A DNA stretch of 64,000 nucleotides, taken from NCBI GenBank assembly GCA_017305535.1, contig JAFKKN010000008.1, positions 186,001 through 250,000 on the forward strand, read 5' to 3'. A program made the position numbers and the translations under genes. Of this stretch, positions 16,988 through 25,880 are shown piece by piece. The DNA is from Hyphomicrobiales bacterium. GTDB lineage: Bacteria; Pseudomonadota; Alphaproteobacteria; Rhizobiales; Xanthobacteraceae. How positions within the stretch are numbered: position 1 is the first letter of the stretch; every line of letters begins with the position of its first letter. The notes under the pieces were generated by a model. That model did no database searches, was not told where the DNA came from, and saw only the letters and a program-made list of their open reading frames with translations.

Positions 16988-18484
16988 TTAGCCACCACGC
17001 GCACCTTTGGCGTGAATGTCCCTGGCGCCGGGCCGCGCGCGCAGACCGAGCTTGCCGGGGTTGAGCAGATTGTCGGGATCGAGCGCGTCCTTGATTTTCT
17101 GCAGGACCTCAAGCCCTGCACCCAGTTCGCGCGCCATCCAGCGCCCGCGGAACAGGCCCGCACCGTGATGATGCGCGATCGATCCACCGTGATCGAGCGT
17201 CAAGCCCTCCACCGTATCCCACAATTTCGCGTGCAGCGGCAATGCCTGCGCTTCCGGCATCGGCGGCAGCCGCACGGTCATGTACTGGCACGCGCCCTCG
17301 GGATAGACGTGCGACCAGTGCGCACCGAAATGCACTTCCGGATGCACGGCGCGCACCGCCTTGGCGATGGCGTCGTAGAGCGCCGGAATCTTCGACCAGT
17401 TCGCCGTCACCTCGATGGTGTCGTTGAAGTAGCCCTTGTCGTGCCACATCTGCGAATAGGCAACGTAACGGTTCTGCTTCCAGTGATGATACGGCCCGTC
17501 CGGCGCGACCTCGCCGCCGAACGACGCCGCGATCTTCAGCGCCATCTCCTGCTCGACGCTCACCATCGGCTCGCTGCCGCAGAACGCCAGCACCGCGAGG
17601 ATCGGCTTGGTGCGGAACAACGGAATGTCCTTGGTGCGATCGTCGCTTTCGGCGCGATCGTAGAGGCGCACGATCTGCGGGCGGATTTCCGCCTGCATGA
17701 TAGCGCGCGCGCAATCCCACGATGCCTGCAACGTCGGGAACGCCAGCACTACGCCACGCTCGACCTCCGGCTTCTTCCAGATGCGCAAGGTCACTTCAGT
17801 GATGATGCCGAACGCGCCCTCGCTGCCGACCATCAGATCGCGCACCGACGGACCGACCGCGCGCCGCGCCACCGGGCGCACTTCGAGCGGCGTGCCGTCC
17901 GGCATCACAGCCTTGAGGCCGACGACGATATCCTCGATCTTGCCGTAACGGCTGCTGGCCTGACCGCCACCGCGACACGCGGCCCAGCCGCCGATCGTCG
18001 AAATCTCAATCGATTGCGGATAGTGGCCGGTGGTGAAGCCCTGCGCGTTGAGCTCCTGCTCGAATACCGCGCCGTTCATGCCGGCCTGCACCGTCACCGT
18101 GGCGTCAGTCGGATTGACGGCAACGATCTTGTCGAGACGCCGCAGGTCGACGGTGATTTCGCCGCCGAGCGGAATGGCACCGCCGAGCACGCCGGAGCCG
18201 TTGCCGTAAGGAATGATCGGAATGCCGGCGCCGTGCGCATGCGCGACGACCTTGGCGACTTCATCGGCGTTACCGGGGCGCACGATCAGGCGCGGCACGT
18301 CGCCCGCGATCTCGCCGGCGCGCTCCTCGAACACCGCGAACGGCAGGCGGTCGCGCGCGTAAGCGAGCCGCTCGTCGAACGATGTCAGGACATGACCGTC
18401 GCCGACGATGGCGGCGAACGCCTTGGCGATGTCCGCGTCAATCCGGTCGCGCTGGCGTACCGCCGCGATAGTGCTCGCTTCCAA
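16988..18484 (-). CDS. FAD-binding oxidoreductase, alkyldihydroxyacetonephosphate-synthase-like
   Basis: A roughly 498-residue flavoprotein of the VAO/PCMH type. The FAD-binding half has IIPYGNGSGVLGGAIP and SIGGWAACRGGGQASSRYG with LMVGSEGAFGIITE. The C-terminal half carries GSIAHHHGAG with three consecutive His (438-440), the signature of alkylglycerone-phosphate synthases rather than the GEHG of GlcD-type dehydrogenases. Bacterial homologues mostly act as dehydrogenases of unknown substrates. The start is uncertain. I chose the TTG at 18484, with GGAGA 8 bases upstream. The TTG at 18544 is the alternative; it adds 20 unconserved residues and has AAGGAGG 12 bases upstream. First structural gene after the LacI-type operator. 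Confidence 0.8.
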   Translation of the reverse strand: MEASTIAAVRQRDRIDADIAKAFAAIVGDGHVLTSFDERLAYARDRLPFAVFEERAGEIAGDVPRLIVRPGNADEVAKVVAHAHGAGIPIIPYGNGSGVLGGAIPLGGEITVDLRRLDKIVAVNPTDATVTVQAGMNGAVFEQELNAQGFTTGHYPQSIEISTIGGWAACRGGGQASSRYGKIEDIVVGLKAVMPDGTPLEVRPVARRAVGPSVRDLMVGSEGAFGIITEVTLRIWKKPEVERGVVLAFPTLQASWDCARAIMQAEIRPQIVRLYDRAESDDRTKDIPLFRTKPILAVLAFCGSEPMVSVEQEMALKIAASFGGEVAPDGPYHHWKQNRYVAYSQMWHDKGYFNDTIEVTANWSKIPALYDAIAKAVRAVHPEVHFGAHWSHVYPEGACQYMTVRLPPMPEAQALPLHAKLWDTVEGLTLDHGGSIAHHHGAGLFRGRWMARELGAGLEVLQKIKDALDPDNLLNPGKLGLRARPGARDIHAKGARGG

Positions 18485-18561
18485 GGCCGTTCTCCGCAAA
18501 TTGATTCCAGTGACACAACGCAGCCCGGCGATCGCCAGCGACAATCCGCCGGCAAACCTCC

Positions 18562-18581
18562 TTGAGCAATCGTTTGTTCAA
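18562..18581 (-). promoter_or_regulatory. LacI-family operator
   Basis: Read on the minus strand, TTGAACAAAC and GATTGCTCAA form a 20-bp palindrome with 8 of 10 matching pairs and a central CG, the usual architecture of LacI/GalR operators. It lies directly before the AAGGAGG site of the flavoprotein gene and 39 bases after the lacI-type stop. Binding there would block transcription of the catabolic genes. Confidence 0.7.
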
Positions 18582-18620
18582 AAAGTGACCGAAACCGGCC
18601 ATGGCGTCAATCCCTAATTT

Positions 18621-19622
18621 TCAGATGGGTGCGGGGCCGGTGGACGACCGGATCACCATGCCGTCCGGCGGCAGCGGCGCGATGGCGTCGGGCGTGCGGC
18701 CCTCGACCAATGCGATCAACAGATCGGCGGCGAGTTCGCCCATGCGCTCGGTCGGCATCCGCACCGTCGTCAGTTGCGGATAGAGCATGGTGGCGACCGG
18801 CGCGTCGTGCAGACCGACGACCGAGACATCCTGCGGAATCTGCAAGCCCGCTTCATGCAACACCGCCATCGCGCCGGCCGCCGTCACCAGCGTCGCGCCG
18901 AGCACGGCGGTGGGACGCATCGCCAAGAGTTGCCGCATTGCCGCCGCACCGCCCTCCGCGGTGTAGCCCGCAACCGCGACCAGCGCCGGATCAAACGCAA
19001 TGCCGTGACGCTTCAGCGCGCCGCGATAACCAGCGAGACGTTCGCCGGCATTGAAACCGCCGGGACGGCCGGCGAGATGCGCGATACGGCGATGGCCGAG
19101 CCCGACCAGATGATCGACGGCGATTTCAGTCGCGGCGCGGCTGTCCAGCACCACCGCGTGCGGCGCACCGGCCAGCTGCCGATTGAGCAACACGAACGGC
19201 ACCTGCGCGGCTTCCAGTTCATCACGCAGCAGCTTGTCGTCATCGAGACTGGCGACCAGCAGGCCATCGACGCGGTTGCCATGCGACATCCGCTGATAGA
19301 CGGAATCGGTTGCGTCCGATCCGCGATGCGCGATCAGCAGCGAATAGCCATGGCGCAAGGTCGCCTTCTCGGCGCCGAAGATGGCCGAGGCGAATACCGG
19401 GTTGTCGAGTTGCGGCACTACGATGCCGAAGGTTGCCGAGCGCGCCATGCGCAGGCCGCGCGCAAGCTGGTTCGGCGCATAGTTCAGAGTGCGGGCGCTT
19501 TGCAGCACACGTTCGCGGGTTTCCTCGCGGATGCGCTGAGTCGCCTCGCCGCGCAGTACGCGCGACGCAGTGGATACGTCAACACCAGCCAATCGCGCCA
19601 CGTCCGCCAACTTGGTCCGCAC
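18621..19622 (-). CDS. LacI-family transcriptional regulator
   Basis: A 333-residue repressor with an N-terminal helix-turn-helix (LADVARLAGVDVSTASRVL, residues 4-22) and hinge (NYAPNQLARGLR). A periplasmic-binding-protein-like effector domain follows (GIVVPQLDNPVFASAIFGAE, GLGHRRIAHLAGRPG, GLHDAP). The GTG at 19622 has GGGAG 5 bases upstream and is preferred to the TTG just before it. It is followed on the same strand by the flavoprotein, kinase, importer and dehydrogenases, with a LacI-type palindrome in the gap. It therefore very likely controls the operon in response to the imported sugar, polyol or a derivative. Confidence 0.92.
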   Translation of the reverse strand: MRTKLADVARLAGVDVSTASRVLRGEATQRIREETRERVLQSARTLNYAPNQLARGLRMARSATFGIVVPQLDNPVFASAIFGAEKATLRHGYSLLIAHRGSDATDSVYQRMSHGNRVDGLLVASLDDDKLLRDELEAAQVPFVLLNRQLAGAPHAVVLDSRAATEIAVDHLVGLGHRRIAHLAGRPGGFNAGERLAGYRGALKRHGIAFDPALVAVAGYTAEGGAAAMRQLLAMRPTAVLGATLVTAAGAMAVLHEAGLQIPQDVSVVGLHDAPVATMLYPQLTTVRMPTERMGELAADLLIALVEGRTPDAIAPLPPDGMVIRSSTGPAPI

Positions 19623-19711
19623 CAACGCTCCCTCGTTTCGTGCTGTTATTTCAGAATTTCATACGAGGTGAATACCGCGCCACCAGCGGGGCGTCAAAGG
19701 CGCGTTGCGTT

Positions 19712-20272
19712 TCACAGATCCAGACGTGGCGCGGCCGGATAGGTGACCGTCCTGTCAGGCTGGATGACCGCATCGGGCGTCAGGCGGGCCGTCTCCTGCC
19801 GCCCGCCATCCATGATATGCACAACGATCTCGCCGTTGGCGATCAGGTAATCGGTCACGATGCGGCGATGGCACCGCCACCAAACTGCTTCCGAGCACAT
19901 GATCGCGCTGCGCCGCTGATGCCCCTCTTCAATGAGATGCATGAGACCAGCATGGAATGGCTCGGACAGCGCGTAGTCGGCGTAGTTGTGAAAACTCTCA
20001 TTGGTCCAGAAACCATTGATGTCGGCGGGCACGCCCCGTGCCTTACCGCGAAGCCCGCCGAGCGCGGCCATATGCTCGTAGGCGATATTGAAGGCCGCGA
20101 GCGACTCCGGAAGCGTATCCCTGTTGAACTGCGGATTGGTTCGCGACTTTGGAATCGTGCGGACATCCACGAGACGTTGAATACCGGCACCGGTCAGGAG
20201 ACCGACGAACGCCTCAAGCGTCCTATTGGAATGGCCGATCGTAAAAAACGGCAACTTCAACGCCGCACTCAT
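19712..20272 (-). CDS. DUF488 domain protein
   Basis: A 186-residue protein with the DUF488 pattern: FFTIGHSNRTLEAFVGLL at the N terminus, VDVRTIPKSRTNPQFN, and AIMCSEAVWWRCHRRIV near residue 125. The conserved Cys, Arg and His residues of the last segment define the family. The biochemical function of DUF488 is unknown to me. The ATG at 20272 overlaps the stop of the upstream small gene (ATGA), so the two are translationally coupled. The two genes follow the encapsulin gene on the same strand after a 50-bp gap. A part in oxidative-stress handling is only suggested by that position. Confidence 0.85.
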   Translation of the reverse strand: MSAALKLPFFTIGHSNRTLEAFVGLLTGAGIQRLVDVRTIPKSRTNPQFNRDTLPESLAAFNIAYEHMAALGGLRGKARGVPADINGFWTNESFHNYADYALSEPFHAGLMHLIEEGHQRRSAIMCSEAVWWRCHRRIVTDYLIANGEIVVHIMDGGRQETARLTPDAVIQPDRTVTYPAAPRLDL

Positions 20273-20484
20273 CCGGGCTTACGTTGAAGGGCACCGCCCT
20301 TATGGGCTGCGATGTGATCGGTCTTGTCGCTCTTGATTTCATATTGAGGATCATCGTCCGATGCGTGGTGCGTATGCCCCTTGTAATCGAAATCCCGCCT
20401 ATGCACCGCGATGATCGTCCCCGACACCTGCCCGGCCTCGGAATTCCAACTGACGTGATCGCCGATTCTGAACCGCCTGGTCAT
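20269..20484 (-). CDS. DUF2945 / hypervirulence-associated TUDOR-domain protein
   Basis: A 71-residue protein: RRFRIGDHVSWNSEAGQVSG, then a GHTHHASDDDPQYEIKSDKT segment and HKGGALQRK at the end. This is the small SH3/Tudor-like fold annotated as DUF2945 or HVA_TUDOR. Members are small and basic-to-neutral, of unknown function. The ATG at 20484 has AGGAG about 8 bases upstream; the open frame reaches 20523, but the extra 13 residues lack a ribosome site. It is coupled by a 4-base overlap to the DUF488 gene. Confidence 0.82.
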   Translation of the reverse strand: MTRRFRIGDHVSWNSEAGQVSGTIIAVHRRDFDYKGHTHHASDDDPQYEIKSDKTDHIAAHKGGALQRKPG

Positions 20485-20534
20485 GGCATCGCTCCTGTGG
20501 TTCAGGGTGCCGACCGCTGCCAAAAGTCCTGCGT

Positions 20535-21341
20535 CTATTTCTGCGCGGGGGCGAGAACGACAGCCGCCTCGGTCGTCAGCAGCCGGAATGTGAAGGTCTC
20601 GAAAAAGTACAGTTCCACCGAACTGGCGGAGTGGCTGGCATAGCCGATCGAGACATCCTGACCGATATCGAGTTCGAAGTCGCCGCCGCGCGTCGTCAGC
20701 ACGAAGCCGCCGGTGATGGCCGGCGCCCAGATGATGCCGCCTTCGACGATGCGCTCGATATGGTGATAGACCGGATAGCCCTCGTCGCTGCCGCCGCTGA
20801 TCGCGGTGTAGGCGTCGGCGCCAAGCACCAGCGCGTAGGGACCTTCGCAGCCAGCGAGCCGCAACTGACTCACTGCCTGCGCGACCGCTGCCGGATAGCC
20901 GCGCACATTCGACGGCAGCACCACGCCGGGGTTGCTGGCACCGGCGCGAATGCCCTGAATGCCGGCGGCGGCGTAGCCGTCAAACACCGCGCGATCCTCG
21001 GCGAAGGCGATCTTGCGCGCCGCCTCCTTCAACGGCGACCAGTCGGAATCGTCTGCCCCACGCTCCACGTCATCGATCGCCTGCCGCGTCAGCTCGAACG
21101 GGACGCGCAGTTCGACGATCGCCTTCGCCTCGCGCTGCGCGGCCAGGATGCTGTCGCCGGGCGACTGGATCTGATGCAGGTGCCCGGTGCCGACGGCCGC
21201 GAGGCCGAGGCCCTTCGGCGCCGGGACATCCACCACCCGCCGCGCCGCCAGATGGCGCTTGAGCGTGCGGGACGCCTCCTCCTCGATCTGAGCCCACGCA
21301 GCATCGGAGATCGGCGCCAGTTCGCGATGGAGATTATTCAT
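20535..21341 (-). CDS. Encapsulin shell protein (family 1)
   Basis: A 268-residue HK97-fold shell protein of the type that assembles into 60-subunit nanocompartments. It starts NNLHRELAPISDAAWAQIEE and continues RTLKRHLAARRVVDVPAPKG. It contains ELRVPFELTRQAIDDVERGA and ends with the SHSASSVELYFFETFTFRLL strand typical of family 1. Length matches the roughly 265-residue T=1 class. Its start overlaps the Dyp peroxidase stop by 8 bases, so the two are coupled, and that peroxidase ends in a targeting peptide. It was first annotated as a linocin/bacteriocin in related species, which is a historical misnomer. Confidence 0.95.
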   Translation of the reverse strand: MNNLHRELAPISDAAWAQIEEEASRTLKRHLAARRVVDVPAPKGLGLAAVGTGHLHQIQSPGDSILAAQREAKAIVELRVPFELTRQAIDDVERGADDSDWSPLKEAARKIAFAEDRAVFDGYAAAGIQGIRAGASNPGVVLPSNVRGYPAAVAQAVSQLRLAGCEGPYALVLGADAYTAISGGSDEGYPVYHHIERIVEGGIIWAPAITGGFVLTTRGGDFELDIGQDVSIGYASHSASSVELYFFETFTFRLLTTEAAVVLAPAQK

Positions 21342-22392
21342 GTCCTGCCTCTTTCTTCAGGGAACCGATACCGAGCGATCCGTCGCCCACGGATGCGCGC
21401 TGCGGCGCGGCCGTTGCCTCAGTGTCATCCCCGGTTGGTGGCGGCGCCGCGTCCGCCACCACATCATCGAGAAAGCTGGCTGACGGCACGAAAAACAGGC
21501 AGCCGGTGGCCGCGCGGCTGAAATCAAGCAGCCGATCATAATTGCCCGGCGGCTTGCCGACGAACATGTTCTCCAGCATCTGCTCGATCCTGTCGGGGGA
21601 GCGCGCATAACCTATGAAATATGTGCCGAACTCGCCCTTCCCGATCTCGCCGAACGGCATGTTGTCGCGCACGATCTGAAGCTGTTGTCCGTTCTCCTCG
21701 ATCGAGGTCAGAACATTGTGTGCATAGGGCTTCTTCTCGGAATCGAGTTGCTCGATATCGGACAGCTTGTGCCGCCCGATGATGTTCTCCTGCTGCTCGA
21801 CCGGCAGTGCATTCCAGCCCTTCATGTCATGCAGGTATTTCTGCACGATGACATAGCTACTGCCGGCGAAGGTACCGTCCTCATCGCCGATGATCGCGGC
21901 GTCGATGGCAGCCTGATCCACCGGATTCTCGGTGCCGTCGACAAAGCCGAACAGATCGCGATCGTCGAAATAGCTGAAGCCGTGCACTTCATCCGCCACC
22001 GCGGCCGCGCCATCGAGCCGCGTCATGATGTGGGTCGCCAGCTCAAAGCATAAATCCATACGGGTCGCACGGATATGAAGCATGATATCGCCCGGCGTCG
22101 AAACCGCATGATGCACGCCGCGAATTTCACGAAAGGGATGCAGGTCCTTCGGCCTCGGCGCACCGAACAGCCGATCCCATGCCTCGGAGCCAAACGCCAT
22201 CACGCATGACAACCGCCCCTCGAGGTCGCGAAAACCCACCGCGCGCAGCAGCGAAGAGAGATCGCCGCACAGCGCGCGCACCGTGGTCTCACTGTCTTTC
22301 CCGGAATTGAGCGTCAGGACGAGAAAAATCGCCGCCTTCGTCAATTTGGCAACGACCGGCTGTGACACCGTGGATGGCAGGCTCGCGTTCAT
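21334..22392 (-). CDS. Dyp-type heme peroxidase, encapsulin cargo
   Basis: A 352-residue dye-decolourising peroxidase. GFVDGTENP (149-157) is the family hallmark, with Asp152 as the distal acid. His225 (KPYAHNV) is the probable proximal heme ligand and Arg242 (IVRDNMPFG) the distal arginine. The conserved core ends near residue 310. A Pro/Ala/Thr-rich linker then leads to DGSLGIGSLKK (337-347), the canonical encapsulin-targeting peptide. It should be packaged into the shell encoded immediately downstream, whose start codon overlaps this stop. The physiological substrate is unknown; a role against peroxide stress is the usual proposal. Confidence 0.95.
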   Translation of the reverse strand: MNASLPSTVSQPVVAKLTKAAIFLVLTLNSGKDSETTVRALCGDLSSLLRAVGFRDLEGRLSCVMAFGSEAWDRLFGAPRPKDLHPFREIRGVHHAVSTPGDIMLHIRATRMDLCFELATHIMTRLDGAAAVADEVHGFSYFDDRDLFGFVDGTENPVDQAAIDAAIIGDEDGTFAGSSYVIVQKYLHDMKGWNALPVEQQENIIGRHKLSDIEQLDSEKKPYAHNVLTSIEENGQQLQIVRDNMPFGEIGKGEFGTYFIGYARSPDRIEQMLENMFVGKPPGNYDRLLDFSRAATGCLFFVPSASFLDDVVADAAPPPTGDDTEATAAPQRASVGDGSLGIGSLKKEAGHE

Positions 22393-22488
22393 CGTGGGAT
22401 CCGTTCGATAGGACCCGATTGAAACACGATCCGGTTGGCACCGGAAGCCCCCATGAGCCTCACCTGCAATATCCGCGGCCGGTATTCT

Positions 22489-23178
22489 TCAGTTCTCGCC
22501 GATACGGTATCCGATGCCGGGTTCGGTGAGGATGATGCGCGGCTCGGTCACCTGATCCTCGATCTTCTGACGCAACTGCCCGATATAGACACGGAGATAC
22601 TGCGTGTCCTCGGTATGCGCGACGCCCCACACCGCCGCGAGAATCTGCTTGTGCGTCACGACACGGCCGGCGTTGCGGGCAAGAAACGACAGGAGATCGA
22701 ACTCCTTCGGCGTCAGCTTCAATTCCTTTCCCGCGCGCGTCACGCGATGGCGCACCGCGTCGACCTCGATGTCGCCCACGCGCAGGATCGGCGTTTCGGC
22801 CTTGCGCTGCATCCGATGCCGCAACGCCGTGCGCATCCGCGCCATCAATTCTCCGACATTGAATGGCTTGTTGACGTAATCGTCGGCTCCCAGATCGAGC
22901 GACTCGATCTTTTCGATCTCGCGATCCCGCGCCGACAGCACCACGATGGGCACGTCCGACCATTCGCGCACGCGCCGGATGACATCCTTGCCGTCGCCAT
23001 CCGGCAACCCGAGGTCGAGCAACACGATGTCTGGCGCTTCCGAGGCGATGTGCTTGACGGCCTCGGCCACCGTCGCCGCGCCGATCATCTCATAGTTATT
23101 GGCTTCCAGCGCCGGCTTGAGGAACCGGAGAATGGCCGCCTCGTCATCGACCACCAGGGCGCGGGCTCTTCCTGTCAT
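22489..23178 (-). CDS. kdpE: Response regulator KdpE
   Basis: A 229-residue OmpR/PhoB-type regulator. The receiver domain has the acidic pocket VVDDE (9-13), phospho-acceptor Asp55 in VLLDLGLPDGDG, and Lys in NKPFNVGEL. The C-terminal winged helix contains LTPKEFDLLSFLARNAGRVV and ends with a YLRVYIGQLRQKIE recognition region. It activates kdp transcription under potassium limitation after phosphorylation by KdpD. Its start overlaps the kdpD stop (ATGA). Last gene of the operon. Confidence 0.95.
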   Translation of the reverse strand: MTGRARALVVDDEAAILRFLKPALEANNYEMIGAATVAEAVKHIASEAPDIVLLDLGLPDGDGKDVIRRVREWSDVPIVVLSARDREIEKIESLDLGADDYVNKPFNVGELMARMRTALRHRMQRKAETPILRVGDIEVDAVRHRVTRAGKELKLTPKEFDLLSFLARNAGRVVTHKQILAAVWGVAHTEDTQYLRVYIGQLRQKIEDQVTEPRIILTEPGIGYRIGEN

Positions 23179-25859
23179 GATGTCACGTCCTCGCGCGGAA
23201 ACGCCAGACTGAACCGGACGCCGCCACGGTCATTGACCGGGCTTTCCGCCGCGATCGAGCCGCCATGCGCTTCCACGATTCCCTTGGCGATCGCAAGGCC
23301 GAGACCCGTGCTTTCACCACCGTCCCGTGTCCCGCCTTTCGGCGCCCCGACCGCGAATCGGTCGAAGATTTTCGACAGCATATCGGGATCGATCCCCGGC
23401 CCGTCGTCGGTCACGCGCAGCACCACGCGAGACTCGCGCACATTCGCATCGATGACAATCCGCGTCTCCGGCGGCGTATGCTGGATCGCATTCGCGACCA
23501 CATTGCCGATGGCCTGTTCGATCAGGGTGGCATCGGCGCGAACCATCGGCAGATCGTTCGGAAGCGCGACGCGGATCGCCTGGGATGCGCCGCGACGGCG
23601 TGCCGCGCCAGCGATGCGATCGGCGATTTCGCGGAGATCAATCCAGTCGCGCCGCAACTCCAGCGCGCCGGCATCAATCCGCGTGATCGCGAGCAGGTTC
23701 TTCACCATTTCGTCGAGCCCCTCGGCCTCGTCCTTGATCTGGCCGAGCAGATCGGCCTTGGCGGGAGCATCGAGCTTGTCGCCATAGTTGATGAGACCGG
23801 TGGCAGCGCCGAGGATCGATGACAGCGGGGTGCGGAAGTCGTGAGAGATCGAGGCGAGCAATGTGTTGCGCACCCGCTCGGTCTCCGTGGCCGTTTTGGC
23901 GTTCACCATTTCGCTGGACAGCGCGGCGCGTTCGAACGCCGCCGCCGCCTGCCCCGCCAGCGTATCGAGCAACGCCAGCGTTTCGGAATCGAGCGGCGCC
24001 TCGTCTTTCTCCTTTGCCACGCCGATCACGCCAAGCGCCTTGTCGCCCATCCGCAACGGCACGAAATACCAGGCGATGGTCGGCAACGTTCCGGTATCGG
24101 CCCCGGCCGGCTCGGCATGCGTGTGCGCCCATCGCGCCGCCATCGCCGAAGCCGGATCGAGTTGATCCTCCGGCGGCCATGCCGCCGCCAGCACAAGGTC
24201 TTCATTCTGCGGCAGCAAAACGATGGCGGGGCGCGCAAGGCTGGCGTGAATTTCCCCCACCGCGCCTTCGGCGATGCCATCCGGCGTTGCCAGGCCCGAC
24301 AGACGCCGCGTGAACTGATACAGGCGTCGCATCGCGCGCACACGCCCTGCCGACACTCGCGCCTGTTCGCGAACGCGACCGGCCATCGCGGAACTGACGA
24401 TCGCCACCAGCAGGAAGATCACCAGCGCGAGAAGCTCATACGGCTCCGCGATGGTGAAGGCGTAGATCGGCGGGATGAAAAAGAAATTGTGAACGAAAAA
24501 AGCCAGAACCGAGGCATAGATCGCCGGCCAGATTCCGAAATTGATCGCGCTGAACAGCACCGCCATCAGAAACACGATCGACAGGTTCGGCACCGGCGTC
24601 AGTTGAACGAGGACCTCGCCCACCGCAAGCGCCACGCTGACGGCCAGCGTCGCATATGCGAACTGAGCCGGCCGAAGCGACCATCGACGGCGAGCGGATT
24701 TATCCTCCATCGCTTCCGTCGTCTCGCCCTGGCGCGTGACGAGATGAATCTCGATATCCTGTGTTCGGCGCACCAGTTCGTAGGGCAAGGATCGGCGCAG
24801 CCATTCCGACAGCACGCCGCCACGCGAGTGGCCGATCACGATCTGCGTCACGTTCTCGAATTTGGCGAAGCGCAGCAGTTCTTCGGGAATGTCCGTTCCC
24901 GTCAGCGTTTGCGTTTCGGCTCCAAGACTTTCCGCCAGCTTGATCGCCGCATCGACCTGCCGACGGGCCGCATCACCAAGCGCGATGCCGGGCCGCTCCA
25001 CGGTGACGGCGATCCATGGCGCATCCATCAGGCTGGCGAGGCGCTTGGCCGTTCGTACCACCATCGGAGATACCGGGTCCGGTCCAATGCAGGCCAGGAT
25101 GCGCTCGCCCGCGGCCCATGGCCCCTCGATGGCATGGGCCTGCATCCGTTCGACCAACGCGGCATCGACGCGTTCCGCCGCACGCCGCAAGGCAAGCTCG
25201 CGAAGCGCGGTGAGGTTCTGCGGCTTGAAAAAGTGTTCGACCGCGCGGGCGGCCGTGTCCTGAACGTAGACCTTGCCCTCCGCGAGCCGCTTCAACAATT
25301 CGTCCGGCGGAAAGTCGACCAGGATGACTTCATCGGCCTTGTCGAAAGCCTTGTCGGGTACGGTTTCACGCACCCGCACCTTGGTGATCTTCTGCACGAC
25401 ATCGTTGAGGCTTTCGAGATGCTGAATATTCAGCGTCGTCCAGACATCGATGCCCGCGAGCAGCAATTCGTCGATATCCTGCCAGCGCTTGGGATGGCGG
25501 CTACCGGGAATATTGGTGTGGGCATATTCGTCGACCAGCAGCAGAGCCGGCCTGCGCGCCAGCGCCGCGTCGATATCGAATTCCCGCATCACCTGATTGC
25601 GATAGACGATCGGCTTTCGCGGCAGCACCTCAAAACCGTTCAGCAACTGCTCGGTTTCAAGCCGGCCGTGCGTTTCCGCCAGACCGATCACAACATCGCG
25701 GCCGCCGGCCAGTTCACTCCGCGCAGCGGACAGCATCGCATACGTCTTGCCGACGCCCGGCGCGGCGCCGAGAAAAATCTTCAGCCGCCCGCGCCCCTCC
25801 TTGTTCGCGAAGCTCAACAGCGCATCAGGTGATGCTCTCAATCTGTCCGATTCGGCCAT
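23175..25859 (-). CDS. kdpD: Sensor histidine kinase KdpD
   Basis: An 894-residue potassium/turgor sensor. The cytoplasmic N-terminal KdpD domain has Walker-A-like GAAPGVGKT (31-39) and LLVDEYAHTNIPGSRHPKRW, followed by a universal-stress-protein-like domain. About four membrane helices occupy roughly residues 405-500, then a GAF-like region. The dimerisation domain has ISHDFRTPL with phospho-acceptor His673, and the HATPase has N, G1 (DDGPGI) and G2 (GLGLAIAKG) boxes. It phosphorylates KdpE, whose gene it overlaps by 4 bases. Length and layout are canonical. Confidence 0.95.
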   Translation of the reverse strand: MAESDRLRASPDALLSFANKEGRGRLKIFLGAAPGVGKTYAMLSAARSELAGGRDVVIGLAETHGRLETEQLLNGFEVLPRKPIVYRNQVMREFDIDAALARRPALLLVDEYAHTNIPGSRHPKRWQDIDELLLAGIDVWTTLNIQHLESLNDVVQKITKVRVRETVPDKAFDKADEVILVDFPPDELLKRLAEGKVYVQDTAARAVEHFFKPQNLTALRELALRRAAERVDAALVERMQAHAIEGPWAAGERILACIGPDPVSPMVVRTAKRLASLMDAPWIAVTVERPGIALGDAARRQVDAAIKLAESLGAETQTLTGTDIPEELLRFAKFENVTQIVIGHSRGGVLSEWLRRSLPYELVRRTQDIEIHLVTRQGETTEAMEDKSARRRWSLRPAQFAYATLAVSVALAVGEVLVQLTPVPNLSIVFLMAVLFSAINFGIWPAIYASVLAFFVHNFFFIPPIYAFTIAEPYELLALVIFLLVAIVSSAMAGRVREQARVSAGRVRAMRRLYQFTRRLSGLATPDGIAEGAVGEIHASLARPAIVLLPQNEDLVLAAAWPPEDQLDPASAMAARWAHTHAEPAGADTGTLPTIAWYFVPLRMGDKALGVIGVAKEKDEAPLDSETLALLDTLAGQAAAAFERAALSSEMVNAKTATETERVRNTLLASISHDFRTPLSSILGAATGLINYGDKLDAPAKADLLGQIKDEAEGLDEMVKNLLAITRIDAGALELRRDWIDLREIADRIAGAARRRGASQAIRVALPNDLPMVRADATLIEQAIGNVVANAIQHTPPETRIVIDANVRESRVVLRVTDDGPGIDPDMLSKIFDRFAVGAPKGGTRDGGESTGLGLAIAKGIVEAHGGSIAAESPVNDRGGVRFSLAFPREDVTS

Positions 25860-25880
25860 CTTCGTTCCGCGCCGATGTCA

